A stretch of 64,000 nucleotides of DNA from Lunularia cruciata (taxonomy: Eukaryota; Streptophyta; Marchantiopsida; Lunulariales; Lunulariaceae). Positions 33,525 through 45,779 of this stretch are shown piece by piece. The first letter of the stretch is position 1. Each line of letters begins with the position of its first letter. The position numbers and the translations under genes were made by a program. The stretch lies in assembly GCA_948567375.1 (NCBI GenBank), contig OX419762.1, forward strand, positions 2,920,001 through 2,984,000. The letters run 5' to 3'. The notes beneath the pieces are model-generated. The model was not told where the DNA came from, did no database searches, and worked only from the letters and a program-made list of their open reading frames with translations.

Positions 33525-34290
33525 TCACCAAATCTGGCAACAAGATAGATCCTTCTGCATCTCAAGGTAGACTAGAGGTTTGTGATTTGTCTCTACTACA
33601 AATGCCTTCTCGTCTAGATAGTGCTTCCAATGCTTGGTTGCAAGGACAATGACCTGCTCTTTTTGTTCTTTGGTATGGTAGTTGCGCTCTGCTGATAACA
33701 AATTTTGAGAGAAATATGCAATTGGATGCCATCCGTCATGCCACTCTTGTTGTAGGACTACTCCTATTCCTACGCTTGATGCATATGTAGCCAACTTGAT
33801 TGGACATTTTGGGTCATACCACTTCAAGATTGGTGCATGTAGCAAGGTGGCTTTCAATTCTTGAAAGTTCAACTCTTGTGTGGTTTCCTACATCCACTTC
33901 TTCTCCTTGCCAAGTAGTGCCATTAAAGGCTATGCAACCTTGGAGAAGTCCTTGACAAATCTACAATAAAATCCTATCAACCCCAAGAAGTTCTTGAGTT
34001 GAGTCTGATCTTCTGGGGCCCTCCATTTTTGAATGACCTCTATTTTATCTATCAATACTTGAATACCCTCTGCACTTACTCGATGCACCAAGTAGTCTAC
34101 TTTAGACTTGCCAAACTCACACTTTGAGATTTTGGCGTACAATCAATTTTATCTTAGAATCTGGAGGACTTCTTGTAGATGTTGTTTGTGTTCCATCACC
34201 ATGCTATTATATACTAAGATGTCATCTAGGAAGACAATAACAGACTTATCCAAATATGGATGAAATATATCATTCATTAGACGCATTGGC
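33525..34290 (-). pseudogene. A2 RNase H and reverse transcriptase C-terminal half
   Basis: 33525-33872 is RNase H (KLATYASSVGIGVVLQQ, HPIAYFSQNLL, FVVETNHKPLVYL; the first catalytic Asp has changed to Tyr-Ala context). 33930-34142 is RT thumb/connection (KISKCEFGKSKVDYLVHRVS, LKNFLGLIGFYCRFVKDFS). 34149-34290 holds the catalytic FLDDILVYN block preceded by [13 protein letters not shown]. Upstream RT blocks are missing. Confidence 0.85.
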
Positions 34291-35540
34291 TCATCCAAAT
34301 ATTGGCTCATTTCCTCCAAAGATTTTCTTATGTGTAAGAGACTCATTTTGATTTCATGATAGTGCTTTGAATTTAAACTCTTCTCCTTGAATTTATGTTT
34401 ATCTGCCTTAGCTTTCCTTTTATCTGCACTCAATTTCTTCTCAATGTAAAATTTCATCTTCTTTGTCTCTAATCTAACACTCTTGGCTTCCACTTTCATC
34501 AATGTTTTCTCCCTTTTCCTCATGTTGGTGGCTTCTAGTTCAACTAGTCAAAACCTCTCCTTGGATTCTATAGTATCTACCTTCAGCATGGTAATTTTTG
34601 CTAAATCTTGAGACAATGATATACTAGGTGATATTTGTGATACCTTACTTGCTGATATTCCACCTTTTCTCCTCTTTGAGTCACGTTCTTCTTCTTGGTC
34701 AAGGAAAGTGCACTCTGACCTATTCCTTGAAGAAGTTAAAGTAGTGGTGTAACAAAAGGCAAATGCTCTATTGGTGCAACAAATGGTGACTTATCCTCGG
34801 GTGATTAGATTCCATTTTCCATGTAAACACTAAGTATACTTTCCATCGCTTGGGCGTTTGGGACAAACTGGGAGCACAAGTCAAGGAGCACCACATCTAG
34901 CGGAGATGGAATTGAGAGCCCTCCTTTGTACCTCCATGGACCTCCTCCATGCCAACCTCACTCAAATTGGGATTTAAATCCCCCAACCTTACCATAGCAT
35001 GTGGACTAATGTTTGCTTTGTTCCCAAACATGGCTTCCATTCTAGCAAAATTCTATTCAATTTATCATTTATTGTTCTCCACCCTTTGCCATATTCTTTC
35101 TTTATGAGACCTTCTCCAGTAGACTTGTTCTTCAGCTCTTGAGTTTATTTATAGTGTTTCATGTACCTCAACAATTTCTTGTAAAGCCGGTCCCCTATCA
35201 TAGAAGTAGGAAATCCTTGTGTCTCTCTAATAAAAATTATTGCCATGAAACTAAAGGCAGTCAATTTTTTAATGGGCTTTTTGCAATTCCTACCATGAAT
35301 CTATGCAAAATGCTTTGGGTCCTCCAAATAATCCAATATTTGGCCATGATGGTGCATCACCATGCAAAAGCATTCATCTTCTTTAGTTTTCCCCAACATA
35401 GAAAAAGCCATCCTCAATAGTTCTCCAAATTTCCTTAATGTTTGTTAAGGTTGGAAATCAAAGGTGAGTCTATAGGTCTTAGATCTACATCCAAAAGTGA
35501 GCATCCCACATTGTAACAAGGTACTTGATCTCCTGTTGCT
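34286..35540 (-). pseudogene. Lysine-rich coding remnant fused to A2 RT, unknown element
   Basis: The minus-strand frame that contains the A2 RT block continues upstream into unrelated, highly charged sequence ([36 protein letters not shown]), up to 34523. This resembles the charged coiled-coil coding of families B and C in composition, but I could not align it. 34530-35540 has no clear frame. A perfect junction or TSD could not be identified, so the limits are approximate. Confidence 0.4.
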
Positions 35541-35558
35541 TGATTTTTGTTGCACTTT

Positions 35559-35680
35559 TGGAGTAAAATTCCTCAACCCTCAATCAATTTCTTGGTTGCC
35601 ACAAGATTGCACAATTCATTGGAGCAAAATTCCTTGACCCTTCAATCAATATCTTGGTTGCCATGAGGCAATGCAGTTCA
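35559..35680. repeat. Tandem duplication, ~60-bp period
   Basis: Two units starting ggagtaaaattcct (35559) and ggagcaaaattcct (about 35620), both running through caatcaat.tcttggttgcca to caattcatt/cagttcatt. Confidence 0.75.
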
Positions 35681-35743
35681 TTTTCCTAAACTTGCACTAT
35701 CCTTTGCCGCACTAATCTATAGAGTTGAACTACAAAATTGCCA

Positions 35744-35805
35744 TTTAGTTGACTTACAAGAGGAGCATTTGCACTTTAGTTGATTGACAAGAGGAGCATT
35801 TGCAC
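35744..35805. repeat. Tandem duplication, ~31-bp period
   Basis: Two units of tttagttga..gacaagaggagcatttgcac in a row. Between here and 36180 I see only short diverged sequence with one stretch (caactcacccaatcacatg) resembling part of D (7320-7345). Confidence 0.75.
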
Positions 35806-36183
35806 TTGGGATTGGGCATTTGAGTTTAGAATTTGAATAGTTGAGAGCGGGGCATTTTGGATTGGCTAAAAAGTTCAAAAATCCCACTCCAAGACCAACT
35901 CACCCAATCACATGTCCATCCTCTCAAGAAACTATGTCACTTCTTTGGAAAATCATTTATTTCAATATAGCATTCCTAAACCTCCATAACATGGTGCCTG
36001 ATTTTTGTAAATGAACACACATTGGACAAAAATACCCCATACCTCAAGTTATAGAGCATTCATTTATTACCATCTCATCTTGTTATAGAGTTCACCAAAA
36101 AAATTTACAAAGTTTGTTATTTATCTCGTAGACATCCGTCAAATCTATTTTTGAAACCCCCCAATGCTATCCTAAATATATCT

Positions 36184-36830
36184 CTAGTTGGTTGTCAAGA
36201 CTCTTTCTTCAGCTTTGTTCTCCACAAGCACTTCCACTTTCTCATGTAACATAGGCTCTACCACTTCCAAGAAGAGCTTAATGCTCTTTGCATCCAAACT
36301 CAATTTCTCAAGCCTAGGAAGTTGTTTGAACTTCCTTTCAAACTTTTTGAAATGTTCATTTGCAGTCAAATGCTTTTTTAGTCTCCCAATCTACTCAAAA
36401 ATGACCTTCTGGTCATCCTCTTAGAATCTTCTATCAAGAGCTCATCCTTCAATGCACATACAAAAGATTGCCATTCTCCTTGACTTGTTCTTGCAATCTT
36501 ATTGATTGTATTTCTCAACTCAAGTATGGAAGCAAGCATAAATATAGAGAATCTTGATTGGGAACCTTGTGTACTTCCATTTTTAATTCATTAAATCTCA
36601 TGAACTTTGAAACCTTTGTACCATCAAATTGGCCTTTCTTATTAACCACAACTTACAATGTGTTTGTTTATGAAGGCTCTTTCCCTTATCTACCTATTGC
36701 TGATGCATGTATTTCATGAATGCTTGAAACTTCTTCATAACATAAGGACCAAGTTCCTTTTGAGACAATAATCTTGCCCCTTGGGATGATGATCCTACCC
36801 CTTGATCACTCATTGCTCTCAAATCCTAAG
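36184..36830 (-). pseudogene. Gag remnant of another LTR retrotransposon
   Basis: The minus-strand open stretch 36184-36369 reads NEHFKKFERKFKQLPRLEKL and KLFLEVVEPMLHEKVEVLVE, the kind of capsid-like Gag sequence found in plant Ty3/gypsy elements. Upstream pieces up to 36830 read MSDQGVGSSSQGARLLS and a Met/Lys/Gln-rich block (AFMKYMHQQ), consistent with the Gag N-terminus. Multiple stops are present. It is unlike the A, G and H gags in this window. Confidence 0.6.
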
Positions 36831-36886
36831 CGGATAACTAGTAGCTCTACTCCTACAACAAGTTTTCACGCCAAGTTCACAAAAGT

Positions 36887-37860
36887 TGTCATGGAGTTTT
36901 ATTTCTAACTACCAAAAGTTTGATATCTTTACTAGATAGACCCAAAGCTATTTGGATATAACTACTAGCTTGATCCAACTACTTCTACTCACTTTTAAAA
37001 CTCACTTTTATATTCAACACAATGAGTGAAATTTATGGGAATACCCATACTACACAAATTTTATTAAACATTAATTATTTACCCAAATATTTACAAAGAA
37101 TAGCTCTATTTGTAACTATATGAAGAGAAATGTCTCTAATCTCACTCCGTAACTATCCTAAACTCCTTCCTAAATCTGCTCCTTGAAGCCTTCCTTCCTA
37201 CATTGTTGACTTTAAAGAATGGTTTCTATCAAAATCTGCTTTCTCTAAACATCTCATCTGATCAATCATAACCTTCTTGTCTCTCTAATCCTTCCCTTGA
37301 AATTTTGAAATCATAAATCCTTGTGTAAATCAACCCTTTTCAATCAATTCAAAAGACCTTCTACACCCATGTTGTCATGGAGTTTTGTTTCTAACTACAA
37401 AAAGACCAGAATCCTTGTTGAATAGACATTGGGTCTATTTAGTGACAACTATGAATTTAATCCAATTACTCTAGATCCTTCAGTCATTGAAATATATCAA
37501 AACCCTATAATTTAAAATTTATATTTAACTCAAGATATTTACTAAGTACATACTTTTTCACAACTATATGAAGTATAATATCTCTTTTGTCACTTATTAC
37601 AATCTTGAAAACCTCTTTCTTGATTATCAAGACTATTGACAAGCCTTCTTCTTGTCAAGCTCCAATCAAAAGAACTCCTAAAATTCTCCAACCTCTGCTT
37701 CAATCCTTGTCAATTGAACTAGGATCCTTGGAACTCTTCTCTTTTCATATATCAATCAAGAACCCATTCTCAATCCTTTGCTTTGTCAATTAAAACATGT
37801 CCTATCAAGACCCACTCTCTCCAATCATGCCAACCAACTAATAAAGAACCTCTTAATTAG
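36887..37860 (-). repeat. Two diverged direct repeats of ~485 bp (tandem LTRs?)
   Basis: Segments starting ttgtcatggagtttt.tttct at 36886 and 37372 are similar over most of their length (shared ctagatagaccc/gaatagacattggg, caactatatgaag, aatatctct). They lie directly 5' (sense minus) of the gag remnant 36184-36830. A tandem LTR pair, from recombination between elements, is the best guess. No clear PBS was recognised. Confidence 0.5.
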
Positions 37861-38039
37861 GAAACTCTTGAAGAATCTCCCTAGAAGGAAGGAGAAAAGG
37901 AAACTAGTCTGATGTTGTTGATACAAGGCCACCCTAAATTTCAGGAATTGAGAACTACCTCATCTACAACATTATCAAGGAAGAGACTATTTCTTTTCCT
38001 TAAAAAAGCACCAATTTTCCAAACTCTATTGCGGTAAGA

Positions 38040-40440
38040 CCAAACATGTCAATGGAGGCCAATGTGTTGGCCAAGAGGCTACAAAGAGCTGGTCCTACAT
38101 ACCATACAAATCAAGTGCATTCACTTTCATGTTAGACACTTAATGGATAACCTAATGTCTAAGGAAGAATTCTTGCAATGGTTAGACAACCCAAATAAGG
38201 AATGGAAGCAAGGCCTAACCTCTAAACTAATGAAGATTAGATGCGGGATTTTGGCACACATGTAGATAATTGAGTTATAGGAAGAGTTGGAAGCTCACTA
38301 AGGAGAATGACCATAGGGTACGGGAAGTACAAACAGCTTGGAACAAGAAGGTGACATCTCTACATTCACAATTTGACCACCTCTAAGGAAAATTACCAAA
38401 AGCTCACCTCCAACTTCAATCTACCTAGATAGATAAGACTACCATTGACCAACAAGTAGCAAACATCTAGAAGAAAGGAGAGGAACTAGAAGGAGAACTT
38501 TGAGATCAAGCATCCCATGATAAGGAGAACTCTAATGCAAAGATACAAGAACTAGCAATTGTAGCAATTTGCACTTCTTGCAATGAGATAGAAGAGTTGA
38601 AAGTAGCCTAGTCTGCATTAGAAGTAGAGGTCTCAACTCTAAACAAAGAAAAAGAGTATTGGAGAGGAGGTTTGTAATGCTCAAAAGGAAGAGATGGCTT
38701 CTCTCCATTCAACAATAAACAAGCTTACCGTAGAGAAGGCATGGTACAAGATAGAACTTCTCTACTACAAGGAGAAGAGGAAGGAAGAGCAAAATAAGGT
38801 CAAAGCATAGTAGAAATCTTGAAACAACCTCACTATAAAAAATCAGAAGTTGGAGCAAAGAGTAACCCAACTACTATGATTCATCACCCACAAAAAATTG
38901 GAAGGCCCACCCAAGGCCAAGGACTCTAAAGCAAAAGATGACAAGGAGAATCCAAAGGAAGATGACCCAGATGGATTGACATGAGGAGGATCCAAGAAGG
39001 AAAGGCTTGGACATGACAAGGTGGGTCCATCAAAAGGGATGCCTAAGGGTGATCTTGTAGGTAGTTACTCTCTTGTGTCAACTTCTTTGAGGCCTAATAC
39101 TCCCTTGAGATAATGTGGGAAGTAAAAAAGGGTCAAATCCTAGCACCCTTAGTAGAGCAGATCCAAAGTTGCCCAAAGAAGAGTGAAGTAAATGAAGAGA
39201 AATCTCGTAGATATGAGACTTGAAGAAAGGAAGTCTACGATGGAAGAGATACTCACAACTATGGACATTACTCACCTTAGGTCTTGAAACACCACAAAAG
39301 TTGACACATTGACTTGGGAAGAGATGGTGATCAATGAGTATCAAAACACAAGGAGTTCAATTGAAGTGACCTGCAAAGTGGACCTCCTAAATTTGACGGT
39401 AGAGGAAGAGCCTCTAGAGTCAAGCAAAGAAGATACCATTCTAGCCATCATATAATAAGGGATGAAGCAACTTAGCCCTATGTTGACGGAGAAGATATCA
39501 CAAGAAGGATAGTGCAACATCCTAGACTAAGGAAAGTTGTGGGGTTTTCTATGGAGAACCCCCTAGGATGGACTAAGAGGCATGCCAGGCAATCCCAATT
39601 AGCACCAGACATAATAGAATTGGTATGCCAATTAATGGGAAGCATGGCTCTAATTATAGACAAATTTCTCTTCTTCATGAGTATTGCTCAAGCCCTAGAG
39701 TTCTTAGGGCCCACAAGACTAGTAAAGGTGGCATCAAGGATGCATGAGATCCCAAGCTTCAAACACTACATGTGGGTTGTGACAATGATACAAGTAACAT
39801 GATAGGATTACTCTATGCCTTTGGAGATCATCAAAAGGGTTCTCCAAAGGGCTAAGGAAATTCCAAGAATGACTCAAGTTGGTCATCTTGCAACACCACA
39901 GATCAATTTACAATCTTGTTGTTGTCAATACCTATCCATTGTTTGCAAAATTTTGAGCACCAATAATCATCAATGTCCATCAAGTGGAAGAATCTGCCCA
40001 AGCCCTTTGGAGAGAAGCTAAGGAGCGATCAGCATAGTATCCATTGATGCCACTACCAAATCTGATGTAGGATATGCAAGTGGATGTTCTCACTGCCTTT
40101 AAATTGTTGCAATGAGAAATATTGATTTTTACTTTGGTAAAAAATTCTACCAATTTGACTTGCCTGTCCTTGTTATAGGAGCGGCAATAAATCAACACAT
40201 CTCATTACGAGCAATAGTTGATACCAAACATTTTTCCATGCTATTGGCCTAGGGATTGAGATTTCGGATCTCTTTAAAACCCATTGTGTACTAGTAGAGA
40301 CATTATTAAGGAAGGAACTCCAATTAGAGCATCCCATAAATTAACATATGTAGCAATCAACCTCCCATATTTCACTTTGAGGTACTTAGTGGATTGTCTA
40401 AAGTTGGTGAACCAAGGCCTAGTGTTGAAACCACACTTAT
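38040..40440 (+). pseudogene. Coiled-coil coding remnant, third type
   Basis: Plus-strand frames show a charged, heptad-like region near 38660-38880 (EEMASLHSTINKLTVEKAWY, YKEKRKEEQNKVKA). A Lys/Asp linker (KDSKAKDDKENPKEDD) follows at about 38930-38970, and then ERKSTMEEILTTMD and TLTWEEMVINEY near 39230-39340. Pieces near 39512-40200 (for example RHARQSQLAPDIIELVCQLM, VEESAQALWREAKERSA) suggest a further globular domain. All frames are broken. The layout (coiled coil, charged linker) recalls families B and C, but sequence identity is not evident. Confidence 0.45.
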
Positions 40441-40458
40441 GTCTTGAATAGGAATATG

Positions 40459-40589
40459 TGTAATACATAGCTAGAGATATTATCTAGAAATGAAAATCTT
40501 CATGGTAACATCTAGGAGGATGTTATATATGATGGATTATGTAGATCAAATAGAGGTATCACAAATAGAGTACTACCACTAATATGGCA
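40459..40589 (+). repeat. A3: A-family LTR fragment
   Basis: Plus-strand tgtaatacatagctagagat and the following ~110 bp match the start (sense) of the A LTRs, including the gatgttatatatgatgg and gtagatcaaatagag blocks. Similarity ends where family B sequence begins near 40590. Confidence 0.65.
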
Positions 40590-42345
40590 ATAAAGTTCAT
40601 TCCCACAGAGATACGAGTCAAAAATAGTCAGATACAAAGTAAAATGTAACAATTAGTTCTTCTTGGTTGCATCTTTAATCTCTCAAGTAGAAACCACACC
40701 CAAAAGAGAGTAACAAGCATTGATTTGTAGTCTTGTCACAAATTACACTCCCTTAACCACAACTCCATCAAACCTTTTCAAATAATCTTGATTGTGATGA
40801 TTTAGATTCTTTCAAAGAAGGCTTCTTCACTATGAAATGATTTTGCCTCAGAATTGTATTCCACTCCTCCACTAAAGGCACAAATTCCTTGATTGAAATT
40901 GGTTTTTACCCCGTGTTGCACTCACCAATGCAGAATACTACCAACACTACAATTTCTCTTAGATTTGTCAAGGCATTGCTTTGATTGCTATCCAATCAAG
41001 ATCAAGCACACAGAATGAAATCAGAATTGCAAAATCTAACATCCAACAATCTCATTGACTTGTACTTTGAAATTCTCCAAACACTCACAAACACACACAA
41101 AAGATTGATACTTTGAATTAAGCTGAAACAACGAGCACTAAGTTACAACACTTCACTTTATCAAATTCAAAAATACAATAACTAAATAACACAGAAAATG
41201 CTTCCTTTAAATAGGTAGAGCAGTTCAATAGGGTTCTAACAAGAATATTTTTCTATAACAACTTTACCAACCTGTAGATCCAAATCGATAAACCACTTCT
41301 TCATATCTGCCTCTCAAATCTCAAATCTATTTGTACTCCAATCTTATGTCTATTTTGACTTTGGCTTCCAAACCCAATTTTCCTTCATGCAATTCTCCCT
41401 CGTCAGGTCCATCTAATACTACTTCTTCATCCAGTATTTCTACTATCCCTTCAATTGGAACTTAAATTGGAATGATAGCTAACCTATCTACATTCTTCTT
41501 CTTTAACCCACTCTCTTCTACTGTCCAGCTAACTCACCCAAAGACACCTGCACTCCAACTTTGGACTTTGTATCTTCCTACACACTACTCCAAAATTTAT
41601 CTAATCTTGAGTTTACTAAATCTAATTTAAGACAAACATTGTCTCCTACTTCTATCATCTACCTATCCACTTGATCTCTGAAGTGAATCAACAAACTGTT
41701 CATATCCATATCCTTTGCCTTCTTCTTCCAAGTTTCTTGCACTTTGGTCATCTAACTTCCTTAGGTGACTCTAGCAAGACCCCTGAAGTCAACGACATCC
41801 GATGTCTGACTACCTTGGAATGGATCACCTTTGTCCTAAGGCAAAGTAGCTTCTAACCAAAGTCATATAAGTCAAAATTTGTATAGACCCAAAGGCATAT
41901 AAGTCCAACGTTATAAAGACCCAAAGGCATATAAGTCCAAAGTTGTATAGACCCAAAGTCACCTTACATTTACTCTAGAACCTTCAAATATTTCTAACTT
42001 CTGCTGCAAACCTCTAAACTCTATGATTTGGTGGCAATAGGAAGCCATGAAGAAGATGCTTCCAACAAGATATAGCATGCACAATTTGAACATGTGGTCA
42101 TTGAGATACGGGCCCAATAGTAATCTTGACCCACAACTTCTATTTTGATATGAAGTATCCTTACTTTGGGTCTACTGTCCTTCCAATCCAATTTGAGTCC
42201 TTCTTCCTCTAACACAAAGTCTACTTTCGTGGGTTGACTCAAAATGCACAATTCTTCTCTCCTTCCTTCCTTTTTATCTTCAATTCTCCTCCAACACTAC
42301 ACTTCTTCTTTAAAACTTGACAAAAACAAAAAAATGGGTACTACA
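40590..42345 (-). mobile_element. B3: family B copy, 3' end truncated
   Basis: Matches B1, B2 and B4 from their ~40th base onward (cataaagttcattcccacagag at 40590-40615) and ends gggtactaca at 42345, equivalent to the ggtaccaca end of B1 and B2. It is about 1.76 kb, so a large interior part is missing, as in B4. The expected first 40 bases are absent at the junction with A3 and no TSD is evident. A short microrepeat of 'caaaggcatataagtccaa' units occurs at about 41880-41950. Confidence 0.7.
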
Positions 42346-44329
42346 TGAGGCACTACATTTATACATTTTAATTGATCCATTCAAGATTTTTCCATGCATT
42401 TTTGGTGAACCGTCATGGTCCATGCATGTGGCACAAGGACTAATGGAGACCAAATTGGTTAGTTATGCTATGTGTAAGCTCCTTGTTAAGTAGGAAGTTG
42501 AGGCATTACCAACTGATGGTGGCCTCTAGCATATCATCCTACACTCATGTTCATGGTACCTTTGTTGAAAATCCACTCCCAAAGAGGTACCTTTGTTTGA
42601 AAATCCACTCCCCTCTTTTGGTGACTCTTTAGGAACTTTGTGGTGATTGAGGTATAAGCCATACTTTATATCTTCAAGCATCATCCTACTCAACATGATA
42701 CTCTATTAGGGGAAAAACAAAAGATCTGCCTAAGCTAACATCGGTTAAGTTGCAAAAACTTTGATTATAAGAGTGAATCCAATTACAACTTTGGGTCACG
42801 ACCCATATATATAGTTTCAGCCACAAACGGGAAAAGATCAATGGCTAAAAAATTATAGGAATCTCCTAATTAGCCTACATCACTTATCACTAATCTGACA
42901 TTACCTGATTGTTTGCATGCAAGAGAGTGTGGAGATAGGAGAGGAAAGGGAGAGATGTGAAAAGACATATCTATAATTTCTGAGGGCTCTCTAGCATATA
43001 GCACTAGAGTGAATAGTTGACTCTCTTCATTTTCAAATTTTGGTTCCATTGGTACCTAGAGTAGAAAGTTATGAGGATTTTAGGCTTTTTTAGAGTGATC
43101 ATTACACATTGAGAGTGATGGGTCAAGAATATTCATTTTTTATCTTTTGGTTTTTATGATTAAGTTCCATGGGAATTTAGTTTGAAAATTTTGGTGATGG
43201 AAATTGTTATGGAAGTTATGAGAGTTTATAGTTTTTAGGATTTGGAGAGATTGTTTTCTTATGTGAGTTGGATGTGAGGCATTGTGGTTTTGCAGATATG
43301 AGGAGATATGGAGAGGAGCATCATGTATTACTGTCATTATTCTTGTGCTAGCCATGGCTTCATCTTCACATGTGTGGTTTCCTTGAGCGGCTTGGGATAC
43401 ACCATGCCCGGTGTGTCATTGATGCTTTACCTCGTAAGAGGTAAAGACCCATGTGGGAAGGATGCACAAGGACTATGATTGGACCACTTGGGATGCCCAT
43501 GTGAGACAACCACATAGAAAACATTGACACTCAAGATTACACACACTTCTTCTATCCCTTTGTTGATTGTTTCAGGGATACCGATCAAGTTGTAGGAGTG
43601 GTTAGTTTCTCAAGCGGGTTGCATTTTGGGGTTATTTGATACTAGTTTTCCATGTCCACATCTATTCCACAAGCTATCCCACATACTGCATGATGAGGCT
43701 AAACAAGCCTTTTGCCTACCACTTGATTTTTTGGCACGTGATCCCTTGGATGAGTTAGCATGGTTCTTATTCCTCTTACTCCCTTGATGGTGTCTTCATT
43801 ATGCTAGAGGGTGACGTGCAAGGCATAGAGAGGTGGTTGCTAGATTTTTTCAATTCTGAGTAGAGGATTGGGTGGTCCTTCAAGAGGAGTTTGTTAGGGC
43901 TACACAATTTAGGAGATAAGCATTGCTATAGGATACCATAGAGTCTACTTGATTACAATGGTGTAGGACATTGGGTCAGGCAAGAGAATATGTAGAGTAG
44001 CACAAGCGCTACACCTCTATGGTGAGCTCTACTGATGAGACTATCTCTTCCTTATGCTCACTACATCCTATAGCAATAGAGAGACTACCACTAGAGGTCT
44101 TAGATTATCAGCTTGAGCAGCATTTATGTCTTGATAGGTCACTGTTTGCACAAGCATTGTGCATTGCCCCTCGCCTTTCTTCAAGAGGCTTGTCAAGGAT
44201 GGTTTATGAGCACCTTAGAGATTACTTTTAGGCAGATGATCCTTCTAGTAGTTTACCGAGTTGTTTTAGGTGGCTGTAATAGTAGCAAGAGGAGACATTT
44301 CTTATGTCTATTAGTTGGGTGTTAGGTGC

Positions 44330-45340
44330 TAGTCAACTTCTCACAATGGAGAAGGACACGGGAGGCATTAGACCAATTGCTATTGGAAAGATCTTTTTTC
44401 ATTTGGTCAATCATACTATTGTCCTCAACATCATTCTCACTTTCAACAGTACCTCAATCCACATCAATTTGGAGTAGCTACACCTAGAGGATACTAGGCT
44501 ATATCTCTAGGCATTATGGCACTCCTAGATATGCATCCGGAGTGGGTCATCCTACAAGTGGATGTTGAGAATACTTTTAATAGCATCTCACAAGCATCCA
44601 TCTTTAGAGAGCTTAGGGAGGCTGGTGGATCCTTGGCAAGTCTCATTCCTTTTGTACGGTCTTTTTATGACTCTCATGCTTCCCTTTACTACCAACACAG
44701 TGGTTCAAAAGAGGGACTCATTGTCTTAGAGTCAGCTATTGGTACACGTCAGGGAGATCCTTTGGGGGGACCCTTATTTGCCATGGCTCATTTTAGATCT
44801 CTCCTATCTACTACTTTGGCCATGCAAGGTTGTGTATTTCCCTCCTTGGAAGATGATACACACATTGTAGGCCATGTAGATTAGATTAGGCAGGCCTTTG
44901 ACTACTTGACTAACAAGCTACATCTAGTAGGCTTGAGAATCAAGCTGTCAAAGGGCAAGGCATGGTCCCCTTTAGGTATCCCTCCCTACCTTGAGCTTCT
45001 AAAGGGGTGTATCACATCTACAGATGGACTTTGTGTTCTTGGAGTGCCAATAGGATTGTAGGATTTTGTCACACGCTTCTTAGATGCTACTCTTCTAGAG
45101 ATGTTCTCCATGTGAATGACCTTCCATTATTATGAGATCTACAGGTGGCATTTGGTATACTCTCTTCCAATATTGCTTGTCAACCATCCTACCTCATCCG
45201 TATAGTTCCCTCCTCACCATCCTTCCTATCACATCTAAGAGCATTTGATAGGAGGATTATTAGATTCTTTGGTGATATTATTGGACCAAAGACATTTGAG
45301 TGTGTGATACGGGATTTAGCACATAGATAGATGGCTTTGC
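44330..45340 (+). pseudogene. LINE II reverse transcriptase
   Basis: Begins with EKDTGGIRPIAIGKIFFHLV (about 44345-44405) and continues through HPEWVILQVDVENTFNSISQ, ASIFRELREAGGSL and GTRQGDPLGGPLFA to the catalytic block FPSLEDDTHIVG (44840-44875), where x-DD corresponds to the YADD box. 44516-44884 is open for 122 codons. A frameshift lies near 44490, stops follow at 44882 and beyond. This is a non-LTR type RT; the wording differs from Ty3/gypsy RTs in the window. Confidence 0.88.
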
Positions 45341-45779
45341 CAATCTCATGTGGAGGGGTTGGCTTGCTATCTATGGAGGAGACTACACCTATAGCATTTT
45401 TGGATAGTTGGGCTATCTTGACACCCCCTACTTTCTTATTGTTTTGTGGTTGTTGATAGGCCGGTTTTGGAGACTTATGTGATAGAGGTGGAGGGAGGAT
45501 CCTTTTCTCTCCAAATGTTATTTCAGCAGATGAGAGATAGTCTATCCCCATGGCTATGAGAGTGTTTTACACCTTTTGCTTCACTTTTGTCAGATTGGAC
45601 TAGAGGTTTACAGTCTTCCTTGATGGAGCAATAGTGTGAGCATACGCTACATTCTCTCTTAGTTGACTCATCCATTCCTCAGGCTACTAGAACACATCTT
45701 TGCTCCGGCAAGGGTGCAAGCTCATGGATCCTAGCTTTATTGTGCATTAGGGCATTCTAGCTTGCACCAACTATTTTCT

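Larger units (their letters stand above)
31253..34285 (-). mobile_element. A2: 3' part of a chromovirus-type Ty3/gypsy element
   Basis: Minus-strand relative of A1 inserted in H1. It has a 3' LTR (31253-31989), purine tract, integrase with chromodomain, RNase H and the 3' half of RT. It stops abruptly at about 34285 inside RT, where the sequence switches to unrelated lysine-rich coding. No 5' LTR was found for it. The break could be a deletion or an insertion with its far end lost. Confidence 0.85.

Noticed and set aside
45189-45551. 120-codon minus-strand gene in LINE II
   Set aside because: Antisense to the LINE coding strand and without domain; treated as a shadow.
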